From Longimicrobium sp. (GTDB lineage Bacteria > Gemmatimonadota > Gemmatimonadetes > Longimicrobiales > Longimicrobiaceae): 41,997 bases of DNA. A model generated the notes under the pieces. The model had not been told where the DNA came from. It saw only the letters and a list, made by a program, of their open reading frames with translations, and searched no databases. The stretch's first letter is position 1; each line of letters starts with the position of its first letter. Of this stretch, positions 26,130 to 34,395 are shown piece by piece. The translations under genes were made by a program, and so were the position numbers. Location: the NCBI GenBank assembly GCA_036377595.1, contig DASUYB010000163.1, positions 1-41,997 on the forward strand. Direction: 5' to 3'.

Positions 26130-27532
26130 TCACCTTCGGCACGCCCGCGTTCCTGCTGGCCGGCGCGCTGGCCGCGCTGGTGCCGCTGGCGCTGCACCTG
26201 ATCCGCCGCCGCCCGCCATCGCGCGCGCCGCTGCCGACCGAGCGCTTCCTGTCGCCCGACCCGCGCACCGCCGTCCGCGTCAGCCGGCCGACGGATCCGC
26301 TCCTCCTGGCCCTGCGGATGCTGCTGCTGGTGCTGGCCGGCGCGGCGTTCGCGCGCCCGGTCTGGTTCCCCGCGGCGCGCGGCACCCGCGAGGTGGTGCT
26401 GCTCGACACCGGCGCGGGAATTGGCGACGCGTGGCCGCAAGCGGTCGCCGAGGCGCGCCGCCGCCTGCTCGCGCCGGATGGCACGCTGCGTGGTGAGCTG
26501 GTGCTGTTCGACACCCTCGGCGTCCGCATGCACCGCGTGACCGAGGCGACGTTCGCCACGCTCGCCGGCTCGCCGCCGTCGCGCGCGCCCAGCCGCTACT
26601 CCGCCGCGCTGCGCTCCATCCCCGCCGCCGCGCGCGAGCTTCGCGGCGCGGACTCGATCCGCGTCACGCTCATCACCCGGCCGCGATGGAGCGCGTGGAG
26701 CGACGGCATCGCCCCGCTTCGCCGCGCCGCGTGGCCGGGCGCGATCGAGGTGGTGGCGATCCAGGGCGCGGCGGCGGCCGATTCGGCGCGAGTAGATACC
26801 GCCTCCCGCGAGGCGATCTACCTCGTCGGTGATCGCCCTGCGCCCGTCGCGTACGCGAAGCTGGCGCTGGAGGCGACGGGATGGACGGTGCGTGACGTCC
26901 CCGCCGCGAACGCCGTCTCCATGGGGAGCGCGCGGCTCGCCGTCGTCGCCGCTCCCGTCCCCGCGGCGACGGCGGATGCGCTGCGGCTCCACGCCGAGTC
27001 GGGGGCGACGGTGCTGGTGACCGCGCCCGCCGCCGCGTCCTTCCGCGACCTCCTCCCCTGGCGCGGGGCGATGCGCGTGGACAGCACGGGTGGCGCGATG
27101 TGGCTGGCCTCGGGCGAGCACGTCTCCGGCGCGGCGACGCGCGTTTCAGGAGATGCGGCGCCTGACGCGGCGGCCATCGCGGCGTGGGAGGACGGCCGTC
27201 CCGCGGCGGCCGCGCGGCGCATCGGGCGTGGCTGCATCGTGTTCGCGGCGACCGATCTGGAGCGGGGGGAGATGACGCTCGACGCGGCGTATCCCCGCGT
27301 GATCGACCACCTCGCGCGCGGCTGCGAATCTCCCGCTCCCGGCGACGGAGAGGCGCCGCTGGACGCGGGTGCGCGCGCCGTGCTGCGCGGGCGCGGACCG
27401 GCCGTCGTGGCCGCGGGCGCGGTCCCCGGCGCGGGCGGCGGGATCGCGCTCGGGCGCTGGGTGATGGCGGCGGCGCTGCTGGCGGCGCTCACCGAAACGT
27501 TTTTCGCCTACGGTCGTACGAAATCGGCATGA
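26126..27532 (+). CDS. BatA-type membrane protein
   Basis: The 468-aa protein starts at GTG 26126 inside the DUF58 stop. Its N-terminus ITFGTPAFLLAGALAALVPL then ALHLIRRRPP is the BatA N-terminal domain with a membrane helix, followed by a second helix (LALRMLLLVLAGAAFARPVW). The middle is a vWA-like alpha/beta region without a complete metal site. The C-terminus has a last helix near LGRWVMAAALLAALTET. It belongs to the Bat aerotolerance-type operon; the actual role here is unknown. Confidence 0.88.
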   Translation: MITFGTPAFLLAGALAALVPLALHLIRRRPPSRAPLPTERFLSPDPRTAVRVSRPTDPLLLALRMLLLVLAGAAFARPVWFPAARGTREVVLLDTGAGIGDAWPQAVAEARRRLLAPDGTLRGELVLFDTLGVRMHRVTEATFATLAGSPPSRAPSRYSAALRSIPAAARELRGADSIRVTLITRPRWSAWSDGIAPLRRAAWPGAIEVVAIQGAAAADSARVDTASREAIYLVGDRPAPVAYAKLALEATGWTVRDVPAANAVSMGSARLAVVAAPVPAATADALRLHAESGATVLVTAPAAASFRDLLPWRGAMRVDSTGGAMWLASGEHVSGAATRVSGDAAPDAAAIAAWEDGRPAAAARRIGRGCIVFAATDLERGEMTLDAAYPRVIDHLARGCESPAPGDGEAPLDAGARAVLRGRGPAVVAAGAVPGAGGGIALGRWVMAAALLAALTETFFAYGRTKSA

Positions 27533-29847
27533 ACACCGTCCTCCGCCGCATTCCCCCCTCGCCGCCGGTCCTCCCGCCGGTGGAGCGGATCGTGGCGCGC
27601 GTGCGGCGGCTCTGGCGGTGGTCGGTGCTGGTCCGCGCGCTGGTCGTGGGGCCCGCGCTGCTGGCCCTTTCGGCGCTCTTCCTCCTCACCCTCGACCTGC
27701 TCTTCCCACTCCGCGCCGTCCTGCGCGAGGTGCTGCGCTGGGTGCCGCCCACCCTCGGCGTGGCGACGCTGGCATTCGCGGCGATGCGGATCGCGCGGCC
27801 GCCCTCGGCGCGGCGCTTCGCGCTCCTGGCCGAGGAGCGCATCCCCGAGCTCGACAACCGGCTGATCACCGCCTTCGACGTGGCGGTGGGCGATCCCGAG
27901 TCCATCGTCGCCCGCGCGTTCGTGGCCGATGCGGAGCGGCGTCTTGCCGGCATCGAGGCCACCGACGTCGCCCCGTTCCGCATCTTCGTCCCGCTGATCG
28001 CGCTGCTGACCACGTGGGCCGCCGCGTTCGCCTTCTCCATCGCCTTCCCGACCACGGCGCGCGAGGCGTGGGGGCGGTGGCTGCATCCCCGCGACGCGTA
28101 CGAGCAGCGCTGGCGTGAAGTGCGCGCGAACACCCTCCCCGTCGTCCCCGCGCCGCCGATGCCCGCGTTCGACGAGATGCGCTGGCGCATCACTCCACCC
28201 GACTACACCGGCGCACGGTCGAGCGAGGGGCGCGGCGACGAGCCGCTGCAGGCGCTGGCGGGAAGCCGCGTCCGCCTGCACTCGGCGTTCTTCGACCGCT
28301 GGGACGCGGTGCGGGCGCTGCGCATCGGCGGCGGCGAGCTTCCCGTGCACCGCCGTGGCGGCGAATGGTCGGTCGAGTGGGCGCAGTCCGGCGGTGAGCG
28401 CGGGATCTCGCTCGAGGCGCTGGCCAACGGCGAGGTGGTGTCGCGCCGCGTGGTTCCGGTCACCGTCGTCCCCGACCGCGCGCCGGACGTGCAGCTGACC
28501 GCGCCGGAGCAGGACCTCGTCCTCGCCAGCGGACACGGGCGCATCGCCGTCCGCGCGACCGCCGCCGACGACTGGGGCGTCGGCCCGTTCGCGCTCTCCT
28601 GGAGCCGCACGCGCGGGAGCGGCGAGACCTTCCAGTACACCGAGGGCGTCTGGCCCTTCGCCTCGCTGCGGAGGGAGGGGAAGACGGCGGCGGGCGAGCT
28701 GGTGCTCGACCTCGACGCCATGCAGCTGGAGCCGGGCGACGTGATCCACGTGCGCGCCGTGGCATCGGACCGCAACGACGTCACCGGCCCGGGCGAGAGC
28801 GTGTCGCGCACGCGGATGATCCGCATCGCCCGCCCCGAGGAGATGGACCGCGTCAACACCGCCGTGGGCTTCCCCATGGAGCTGCCGCGCGACCCGCTCC
28901 TTTCGCAGCGCATGCTGGTGATCCGTACCGAGCGGCTGCGGGCGCAGCGCGGGCGCATCGCGGACGCGCAGTTCCGGTCGCAGGCGGCGGTGATCGCGGA
29001 AGACCAGGAGCGGCTGCGCGAGCGCGTGGGCGAGCAGATCTTCACGCGCCAGACCGGGGCGATGCAGGACCTGGGCGTGGAGCACGGCTTCACCGAGCAG
29101 GGCGGGGCGGGGCACCACGATGCGGATCAGCCCGCGTCCGCCGCGCCGTCCCCCTCAGGCCAGGGTGCGAACGGTCAGTCGTTCTCCGACCAGGTGCTGG
29201 CGGTCGCGTCCGCGGCGACGGGGCAGGGGACGATGGACGAGATCGCGCACAAGCACGACGCCGACCCGATCCTGGACGTCAACCGCACGTTGCTGGGGCT
29301 GTACAACCTGATGTGGGCCGCCGAGCGCGAGCTGAACCAGGGCTCGCCCGAAGGCGCGCTCCCGCACCAGTATCAGGCGCTGCGCATCATCGACGAGCTG
29401 CGCAAGGCTGAGCGCATCTTCCCCAGCGGCAACGTGCGCGTCGATCCGGTCGACGTCGATTCGGCGCGCGGGCAGGGGAAGCTGGACGACGCCGCGCCCA
29501 CGGGCCGTGCCGCCGGCGCCGCGCTCCCCTCCTCCGAGGCACTCCTGGCGGAGATTGATCGCGTCGCATCCGCCGCCGTGGGCACGCCCGCGCGCACGCT
29601 CTCGCTGCAGCTTTCCGCGCTGGCGGCGCGCGCGCTGGGCGGCCCCGGCGCGGACCCGCAGGCGGCGGCGCTCCTTTCGCGCGCCGCGGGCGAGGCGCAG
29701 GCGGGACGCACGGCACAGGCGCGGGCGCTTCTCCTGCGCGCCCGCGCCCACGTCGCCCCCGGCGCGGGGACGCGCGCCCGCGCGCTGCCCTCCACCGCCG
29801 ATCCCGCGGCCGCCGAGTACTTCCGCCGCCTGGGGAGGGCGCCGTGA
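27529..29847 (+). CDS. DUF4175-like large membrane protein
   Basis: The 772-aa protein starts at ATG 27529 (ATGA overlap). It has three N-terminal membrane helices, a large soluble region with ITPPDYTGARSSEG and a beta-sandwich, then RPEEMDRVNTAVG, long helices rich in Q/R/E, and a polar S/G/Q segment. This order fits DUF4175-type proteins, which accompany MoxR/DUF58/DUF4159 operons. It may act as a scaffold across the membrane. The next gene overlaps by four bases (GTGA). Confidence 0.75.
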   Translation: MNTVLRRIPPSPPVLPPVERIVARVRRLWRWSVLVRALVVGPALLALSALFLLTLDLLFPLRAVLREVLRWVPPTLGVATLAFAAMRIARPPSARRFALLAEERIPELDNRLITAFDVAVGDPESIVARAFVADAERRLAGIEATDVAPFRIFVPLIALLTTWAAAFAFSIAFPTTAREAWGRWLHPRDAYEQRWREVRANTLPVVPAPPMPAFDEMRWRITPPDYTGARSSEGRGDEPLQALAGSRVRLHSAFFDRWDAVRALRIGGGELPVHRRGGEWSVEWAQSGGERGISLEALANGEVVSRRVVPVTVVPDRAPDVQLTAPEQDLVLASGHGRIAVRATAADDWGVGPFALSWSRTRGSGETFQYTEGVWPFASLRREGKTAAGELVLDLDAMQLEPGDVIHVRAVASDRNDVTGPGESVSRTRMIRIARPEEMDRVNTAVGFPMELPRDPLLSQRMLVIRTERLRAQRGRIADAQFRSQAAVIAEDQERLRERVGEQIFTRQTGAMQDLGVEHGFTEQGGAGHHDADQPASAAPSPSGQGANGQSFSDQVLAVASAATGQGTMDEIAHKHDADPILDVNRTLLGLYNLMWAAERELNQGSPEGALPHQYQALRIIDELRKAERIFPSGNVRVDPVDVDSARGQGKLDDAAPTGRAAGAALPSSEALLAEIDRVASAAVGTPARTLSLQLSALAARALGGPGADPQAAALLSRAAGEAQAGRTAQARALLLRARAHVAPGAGTRARALPSTADPAAAEYFRRLGRAP

Positions 29848-30551
29848 CGCGTCCTTTGCGGATCGTGCGCCGCGCGCTTCGCGCCGCCGCCGCGCTGGTT
29901 CTCGCCGCGTCCGGGGCCGCCGCGGCGGTGAAGCCGGCGCCATTCGTGTTCGCGACGGCGCGCTACGACTCGGGGGACTGGGACTCGGCGCCGCTGGTGC
30001 CCACGAACCTGATCCACTCCATCGCGCAGTACACCTCCATCCCGGTGGCGCCGCAGGGCGCGGTGGTGGACCTGGCCAGCCCGGAGCTCTTCCGCTTTCC
30101 GTTCATCTACCTGACCGGCCATCTCCCGGTCCGTTTCAGCCAGCAGGAGAGCGCGAACCTGAAGGCGTACGTGGAGCGCGGCGGGTTCGTCTTCATCGAC
30201 GACCACAATCACGACGTGGACGGCGCCTTCCACCGCACGGCCACGGCGGAGCTGCGCCGCGTCTTCGGCGCGGGCGCGCTGCGCGACCTGCCGAACGACC
30301 ACGAGCTCTACCGCGCCTTCTTCACCTTCCCCGAGGGGCCGCCCACCACGAGCCACGAGCTGAACGGGTGGGGCGACAACCTGGTGCACGAGCACCTGCA
30401 GGGAATCGTGGTGAACGGGCGGCTGGGCGTGCTCTACAGCAACAAGGACTACAGCTCCGAATGGGGCTACCACTTCCGCAACAAGCGCTTCCAGTCGCTC
30501 GACAACACGCGCTTCGGCGTCAACATCATCGTGTACGCGCTCACGCGATGA
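29844..30551 (+). CDS. DUF4159 protein
   Basis: The 235-aa protein starts at GTG 29844 (GTGA overlap). A signal peptide (RALRAAAALVLAASGAAAA) precedes FVFATARYDSGDWDSAP, then FPFIYLTGHLPVRF, LKAYVERGGFVFIDDHNHDV and a C-terminal GVNIIVYALTR, all DUF4159 features. It is expected outside the inner membrane or anchored there. DUF4159 proteins resemble class I glutamine amidotransferase folds without known activity. Confidence 0.92.
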   Translation: MTRPLRIVRRALRAAAALVLAASGAAAAVKPAPFVFATARYDSGDWDSAPLVPTNLIHSIAQYTSIPVAPQGAVVDLASPELFRFPFIYLTGHLPVRFSQQESANLKAYVERGGFVFIDDHNHDVDGAFHRTATAELRRVFGAGALRDLPNDHELYRAFFTFPEGPPTTSHELNGWGDNLVHEHLQGIVVNGRLGVLYSNKDYSSEWGYHFRNKRFQSLDNTRFGVNIIVYALTR

Positions 30552-30786
30552 TTCTTTCGGCCAAGGCACAGACAACTACGGATTTGGGCGTGTCCCCCGC
30601 TGCGCGGGGGCCGGGCTGCGCGCGCGGTAGGGCACGATACAACTGTGCCCAACCGCGCCGGGCCCCCGCCGCGCCAGGCGCCCGTTCGCGGCCACGGCAT
30701 CCCCGCCCGCGCGGCGGGGTCCCGGCCCTCCGGGCGCGCATCCCTCACGCATCCGTCGCGGCCATCCGCACCGCGGCCGGCGCGGC
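30552..30786. repeat. Intergenic region with large imperfect hairpin
   Basis: No gene is seen. GGGGGCCGGGCTGCGC... (about 30604-30635) pairs imperfectly with ...GCGCCGGGCCCCC (about 30645-30668); GTAGGGCAC and GTGCCCAAC form the inner part. A second GC-rich palindrome (GCCCGCGCGGCGGGG) follows near 30708. This lies inside an otherwise gapless operon. Confidence 0.6.
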
Positions 30787-32448
30787 ATGACGCGTCTTCC
30801 CATCATCCTCCGCGCGATCGTCCTCGCGCTGCTGGTGCTTGCGCTGGCGCTGCCGTCGTCCTGGCGCGCGGAGACGGTGGCGGGGCGTGTCGTGCGCCTG
30901 CGCGGTCCCGCTGATTTCGGGACGGCGGAGGCGCTGCTCACGGGTCCCGAGCCCGCGGCGACGGTTTACGAATCCGCATCTCCTCCGTCGCCAATGGAGC
31001 TGGAGGCGCTCGCCGCGGCGGCCGAGCGCGCGCCGCTGTTCGGCGTCCTCCCCGCCACCGCGCGGCTCATCGATGCGATCGTCACCGCGCGGCCGCTGGC
31101 CGGGCGCGCGGCCGCCGTCTCGTTCCGGCTGCACGGCACGCCCGGCGACAGCGCGCGCGTCTATCTCACCGAGTCCGGCGGCGCGGTGGACAGCCTGACG
31201 GTGCAGACCGACGCACGCGGCGAGGCGTCGGGCGCGTTCCGCGTGCGCCCGGCGGTGGCGGGGTGGCGCGAATGGCAGGTGCGCGCCGCCTGGCCCCGCG
31301 GCGACGCGGCCACCGCGAGCGCGGGCGCGTGGGTCGATTCGGCGGGGCCGCCGCGCGTACTGTTGCGGGCCGGCTTCCCGGACTGGGAGGCGAAGTTCGT
31401 CGTCCGGGCGCTGGAGGAGAGCGGCGCGCGGGTGGAGCAGACGCTGTCGCTCGGGCGGGGGCTGGCCGTCGCGCAGGGCGCCGGTTCTATCCTCACACCC
31501 GCGCGGCTCGCGAACGTCGATGCGGTGATCGTGCTCGACGGTGCGCCGCTGAACGCCGGGGAAGCCGCGACGCTCGCCGACTGGGCCGCGCGGGGCGGCG
31601 GCGTGCTCCTGGCCGGCGACCGCGCGGGCACGGCGGGCGTCGGCCTGGTTCGCCCGGGCGGGCGCGTCGCGACCGTGGACGGCGCCGCGATCCGCTGGGC
31701 GCTGCCGCCGGAGCTGGCGCCGCTCCCGCCCGACCGCATCACCTCGGCGGCACAGCCGTTCGCGGCCGGCGTCGCGGGCTCGACGGCGGCTGCGTCGTCC
31801 CCCGCGGGCGGGCTGCTGGCGCTGCGTCCGCTGGGCCGCGGCCGAGCCGCCGCGCTGGCCATCGGCGAGACGTGGCGATGGCGGATGGAGGGCGGGCGCA
31901 TCGCCGAGCACCGCGAGTTCTGGCGCTCGCTGGTGGACTGGCTTTCGTCCTCGCGCCCCGAGCCGCTCACCATCCAGCTCGACGGCGCCCCCGGTCCCGC
32001 CGGCGTCCGCCGTGAGGTGCGCGTGTTCGACGCACGCGATCAGCCGGACGCGCCGCTGCCGCCGCTCTTCCTCACGCGCCCGGACCGCACGGCGGACACG
32101 CTGCGGCTCGCGCGCGATTCTTCATCTCCCAACGTGCTCCGCGCCGCCTTTATCCCCGCTGGGGATGGGCTCCACACCCTCGCGTTCGCCGGCCAGCCGC
32201 CGCGCGCGGCCTTCCGCGCGACGCGCACCGCCGGCGCGTCGGCGGACGGGTGGGCGCGGCTTGCGTTGCTGGCGGCGCGCTCCGGCGGCCGCATGCTCCC
32301 GGCGGACTCGGTGCGCGCAACCATCGGCCGTCTCGGCGCTGCGCAGCCCGGCGGATGGCGTGGGCCGAGCCCGTGGCTCCTGTTCGCCGCGCTGCTGCTC
32401 TTCGCGGCGGCGGAGTGGGCGATCCGGCGGCTCACCGGGCGCGCGTAG
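30787..32448 (+). CDS. Membrane protein, glutamine amidotransferase-like domain
   Basis: The 553-aa protein has a membrane helix at each end (ILRAIVLALLVLALALPSS near 7-25; WLLFAALLLFAAAEWAI near the C-terminus). Between them lie a beta-rich domain and a class I GATase-like fold with AVIVLDGAPLNAGEAATLAD and RGGGVLLAGDRAG, similar to the vWA/GATase proteins at the end of MoxR operons. No active-site Cys is evident, so it is likely not an enzyme. It is the last gene of the operon; a long hairpin follows. Confidence 0.78.
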   Translation: MTRLPIILRAIVLALLVLALALPSSWRAETVAGRVVRLRGPADFGTAEALLTGPEPAATVYESASPPSPMELEALAAAAERAPLFGVLPATARLIDAIVTARPLAGRAAAVSFRLHGTPGDSARVYLTESGGAVDSLTVQTDARGEASGAFRVRPAVAGWREWQVRAAWPRGDAATASAGAWVDSAGPPRVLLRAGFPDWEAKFVVRALEESGARVEQTLSLGRGLAVAQGAGSILTPARLANVDAVIVLDGAPLNAGEAATLADWAARGGGVLLAGDRAGTAGVGLVRPGGRVATVDGAAIRWALPPELAPLPPDRITSAAQPFAAGVAGSTAAASSPAGGLLALRPLGRGRAAALAIGETWRWRMEGGRIAEHREFWRSLVDWLSSSRPEPLTIQLDGAPGPAGVRREVRVFDARDQPDAPLPPLFLTRPDRTADTLRLARDSSSPNVLRAAFIPAGDGLHTLAFAGQPPRAAFRATRTAGASADGWARLALLAARSGGRMLPADSVRATIGRLGAAQPGGWRGPSPWLLFAALLLFAAAEWAIRRLTGRA

Positions 32449-32469
32449 TCAGCATCTCCAACAGCAATT

Positions 32470-32540
32470 CTCACGCAGAGTTAGCAGGGTCAGCAGAGAA
32501 CCAGCCGTTCTCTCTGCTGACCCTGCTAACTCTGCGTGAG
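32470..32540. terminator. Perfect 30-bp inverted repeat between convergent genes
   Basis: Arm 32470-32499 (CTCACGCAGAGTTAGCAGG, then GTCAGCAGAGA) pairs exactly with 32511-32540 around an 11-base loop. It separates the MoxR operon from the convergent Hsp70 operon. A T-rich stretch (AAAGTCTTTT) follows on the right. It is far longer than needed for termination and shares its CTCAC ends with other hairpins in the window. Confidence 0.9.
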
Positions 32541-32563
32541 ATAAAGTCTTTTCCAGATTCTGA

Positions 32564-34378
32564 CTATTGCGCGGAGTTGTACCGGTCGATCCGGGAGTTG
32601 AGCGCCCGAAGCGCGGTTTCGTATTCCGCGGTCTCCCGTTGCACCTGCGACTGGACCTCGTTGTATCTGTCGATCAGCGCGTTGTGGCGCTCGATCAGGC
32701 GGCGGTAGCGCGGATAGTCCCCTGACGCGATCGTGCCGCCCGTCGCGCGGCCCTCGATCGCCGAGATCTGGGACTTCAGGTCGTCGATGGCGTTGCCGAT
32801 GGAGTCCTGCCGGGCCTGCAGCGTCTGCACCTGCGACCCCATCCACCGCACGCGGAATCGTTCGCTCTCGATCCTGGCCTGCTCGCCCGTCGCTTCGCCC
32901 TCCTCCGACGGAGAGCCGGTCGAGCCCGGGGAGTAGGAAGACGACAGGTCCCGCAGCGCGCTCGGCCTCTGCGGGGACGTGCCGTAGTCGCTGCCGTAGC
33001 TCGATCCCGACGAGTAGTAGCTGCTCGAGGAGGGCGTCGATGGGGTGAGCGCGACCGCGAGGACGAAGAAGAAGATCACCACGAGCGAGGCGGCCAGGTG
33101 GATCTTGTTCGCCTTCGAGAACGGCACCTTCCCCAGGAAGCGCCACGACCGGTCGCCGTCGCGGATCACGCGGTAGCAGGCCAGCGGGATCACGGGGATG
33201 AAGATCCCCACCAGGTAGAGCGTGGCCACGTGCGAGCGCGTCTGCGCGTCGGGGTCGCGCTCGCCGTACAGCATGGTGCCGAAGCCGTTGAGGGTGAACA
33301 GCGGCGGCGCGCTGGAGATCGGCTTCATGGGGCCGAACACCCGCAGCTGCGAGCAGTGCTGGCGGATGGTCGAGTTGAGGCCCGCCAGCCGCCCCTCGCC
33401 CCAGAAGCAGCGGTGCGTGCGCAGCATCTGCTCGGCGTCGGCGTGGTTCTTCTGGCTCAGCAGCGACGCCACCTGCGCCAGCGACCGGTAGTCGCCGTCC
33501 TGGGGCTGCAGCTCGCCGCTGGCGCGCGCGACCGCGGCGGCCAGCGTGAACGCCCCGGCGGCGAGCAGCTGGCACGCCAGGTCGCCCAGCTTCCACGCGG
33601 TGTACTCGCGCTGCTGCTCGTCGACCGCCACCACCCGGATGCGCCGCAGCACCGCGTCGGCGCGCTGCGGGTCGTTGCGGACGAGCTGCACCTCCAGGAG
33701 CTTGGTGAAGTAGCGCAGGTCCTCGAAGTCGACCGTGCCGTCGTGCCGGATCGCCTTCTCCAGCACCTCCTCGGCGGCGTCCAGGTCCTTGCGGTCGATG
33801 TACAGGTCGGCCAGCGCCACGTAGTAGCTGGTCACGTCCTCGCCCTCGGCGTCGGCGGCCAGCACGGCGCGCCGGAACATCGACTCCGCGTCGGCGATGC
33901 GCCCCAGCCGCGCGTAGGCGTGCCCCGCGTTGCCGAACCACGCGGGCGAGGGCTGCTCGCGCTGCAGCAGCTGCTCGAACAGCGGAAGCGCGTGCCCGGG
34001 CTTCTCCTGGTAGAGGAAGCAGAGGCCCAGCCAGTTGCGCGCGTAGTCGAGCGTGGGGTCCTCGGCCAGCACCTGCTTCAGGTGCTGCTCCGCCTCGGGA
34101 TACCGCTGCGCCTCCATCGCGGCCGAGGCCAGCCGCAGCAGCCGCTGCACGGCGGCGCTGGGCGCGCGGTCGTACTCGGCGCGCGAGGCGGCGTCGTTCA
34201 GCACCTCGTACGCCTCGCGGATGCGCTTGAACTCCTCGGGCGCGCGCTCGGGGGGATAGCGGCGCAGGAGCGCGCGGTAGGCGGCGCGCACCTCGTCGCG
34301 GCTGGCCGTGCGCTCCACCCCCAGGCGCTCGTACAGGTCCTCGGCGTGGATGTCGATGTGGATGGTGGTCGTGGACAT
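32564..34378 (-). CDS. J-domain/TPR membrane protein with degenerate HPD
   Basis: The 604-aa protein has an N-terminal J domain (DLYERLGVERTASRDEVRAA then FKRIREAYEVLND). The usual HPD tripeptide reads PPE (RRYPPERAP), so canonical stimulation of Hsp70 is doubtful. Residues about 60-290 form TPR-like helices. Two membrane helices (VATLYLVGIFIPVIPLA; IHLAASLVVIFFFVLAVAL) are followed by a Ser/Tyr-rich stretch and a coiled coil. It is 17 bp after dnaK, so co-transcribed. It likely anchors this Hsp70 set to the inner membrane. Confidence 0.88.
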   Translation of the reverse strand: MSTTTIHIDIHAEDLYERLGVERTASRDEVRAAYRALLRRYPPERAPEEFKRIREAYEVLNDAASRAEYDRAPSAAVQRLLRLASAAMEAQRYPEAEQHLKQVLAEDPTLDYARNWLGLCFLYQEKPGHALPLFEQLLQREQPSPAWFGNAGHAYARLGRIADAESMFRRAVLAADAEGEDVTSYYVALADLYIDRKDLDAAEEVLEKAIRHDGTVDFEDLRYFTKLLEVQLVRNDPQRADAVLRRIRVVAVDEQQREYTAWKLGDLACQLLAAGAFTLAAAVARASGELQPQDGDYRSLAQVASLLSQKNHADAEQMLRTHRCFWGEGRLAGLNSTIRQHCSQLRVFGPMKPISSAPPLFTLNGFGTMLYGERDPDAQTRSHVATLYLVGIFIPVIPLACYRVIRDGDRSWRFLGKVPFSKANKIHLAASLVVIFFFVLAVALTPSTPSSSSYYSSGSSYGSDYGTSPQRPSALRDLSSSYSPGSTGSPSEEGEATGEQARIESERFRVRWMGSQVQTLQARQDSIGNAIDDLKSQISAIEGRATGGTIASGDYPRYRRLIERHNALIDRYNEVQSQVQRETAEYETALRALNSRIDRYNSAQ

Positions 34379-34395
34379 CTGTGTGCTCCGGGGCT

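Noticed and set aside
30745-31911. A 388-codon minus-strand frame over the GATase-like gene
   Set aside because: Antisense with low-complexity R/A/G sequence and no motif.
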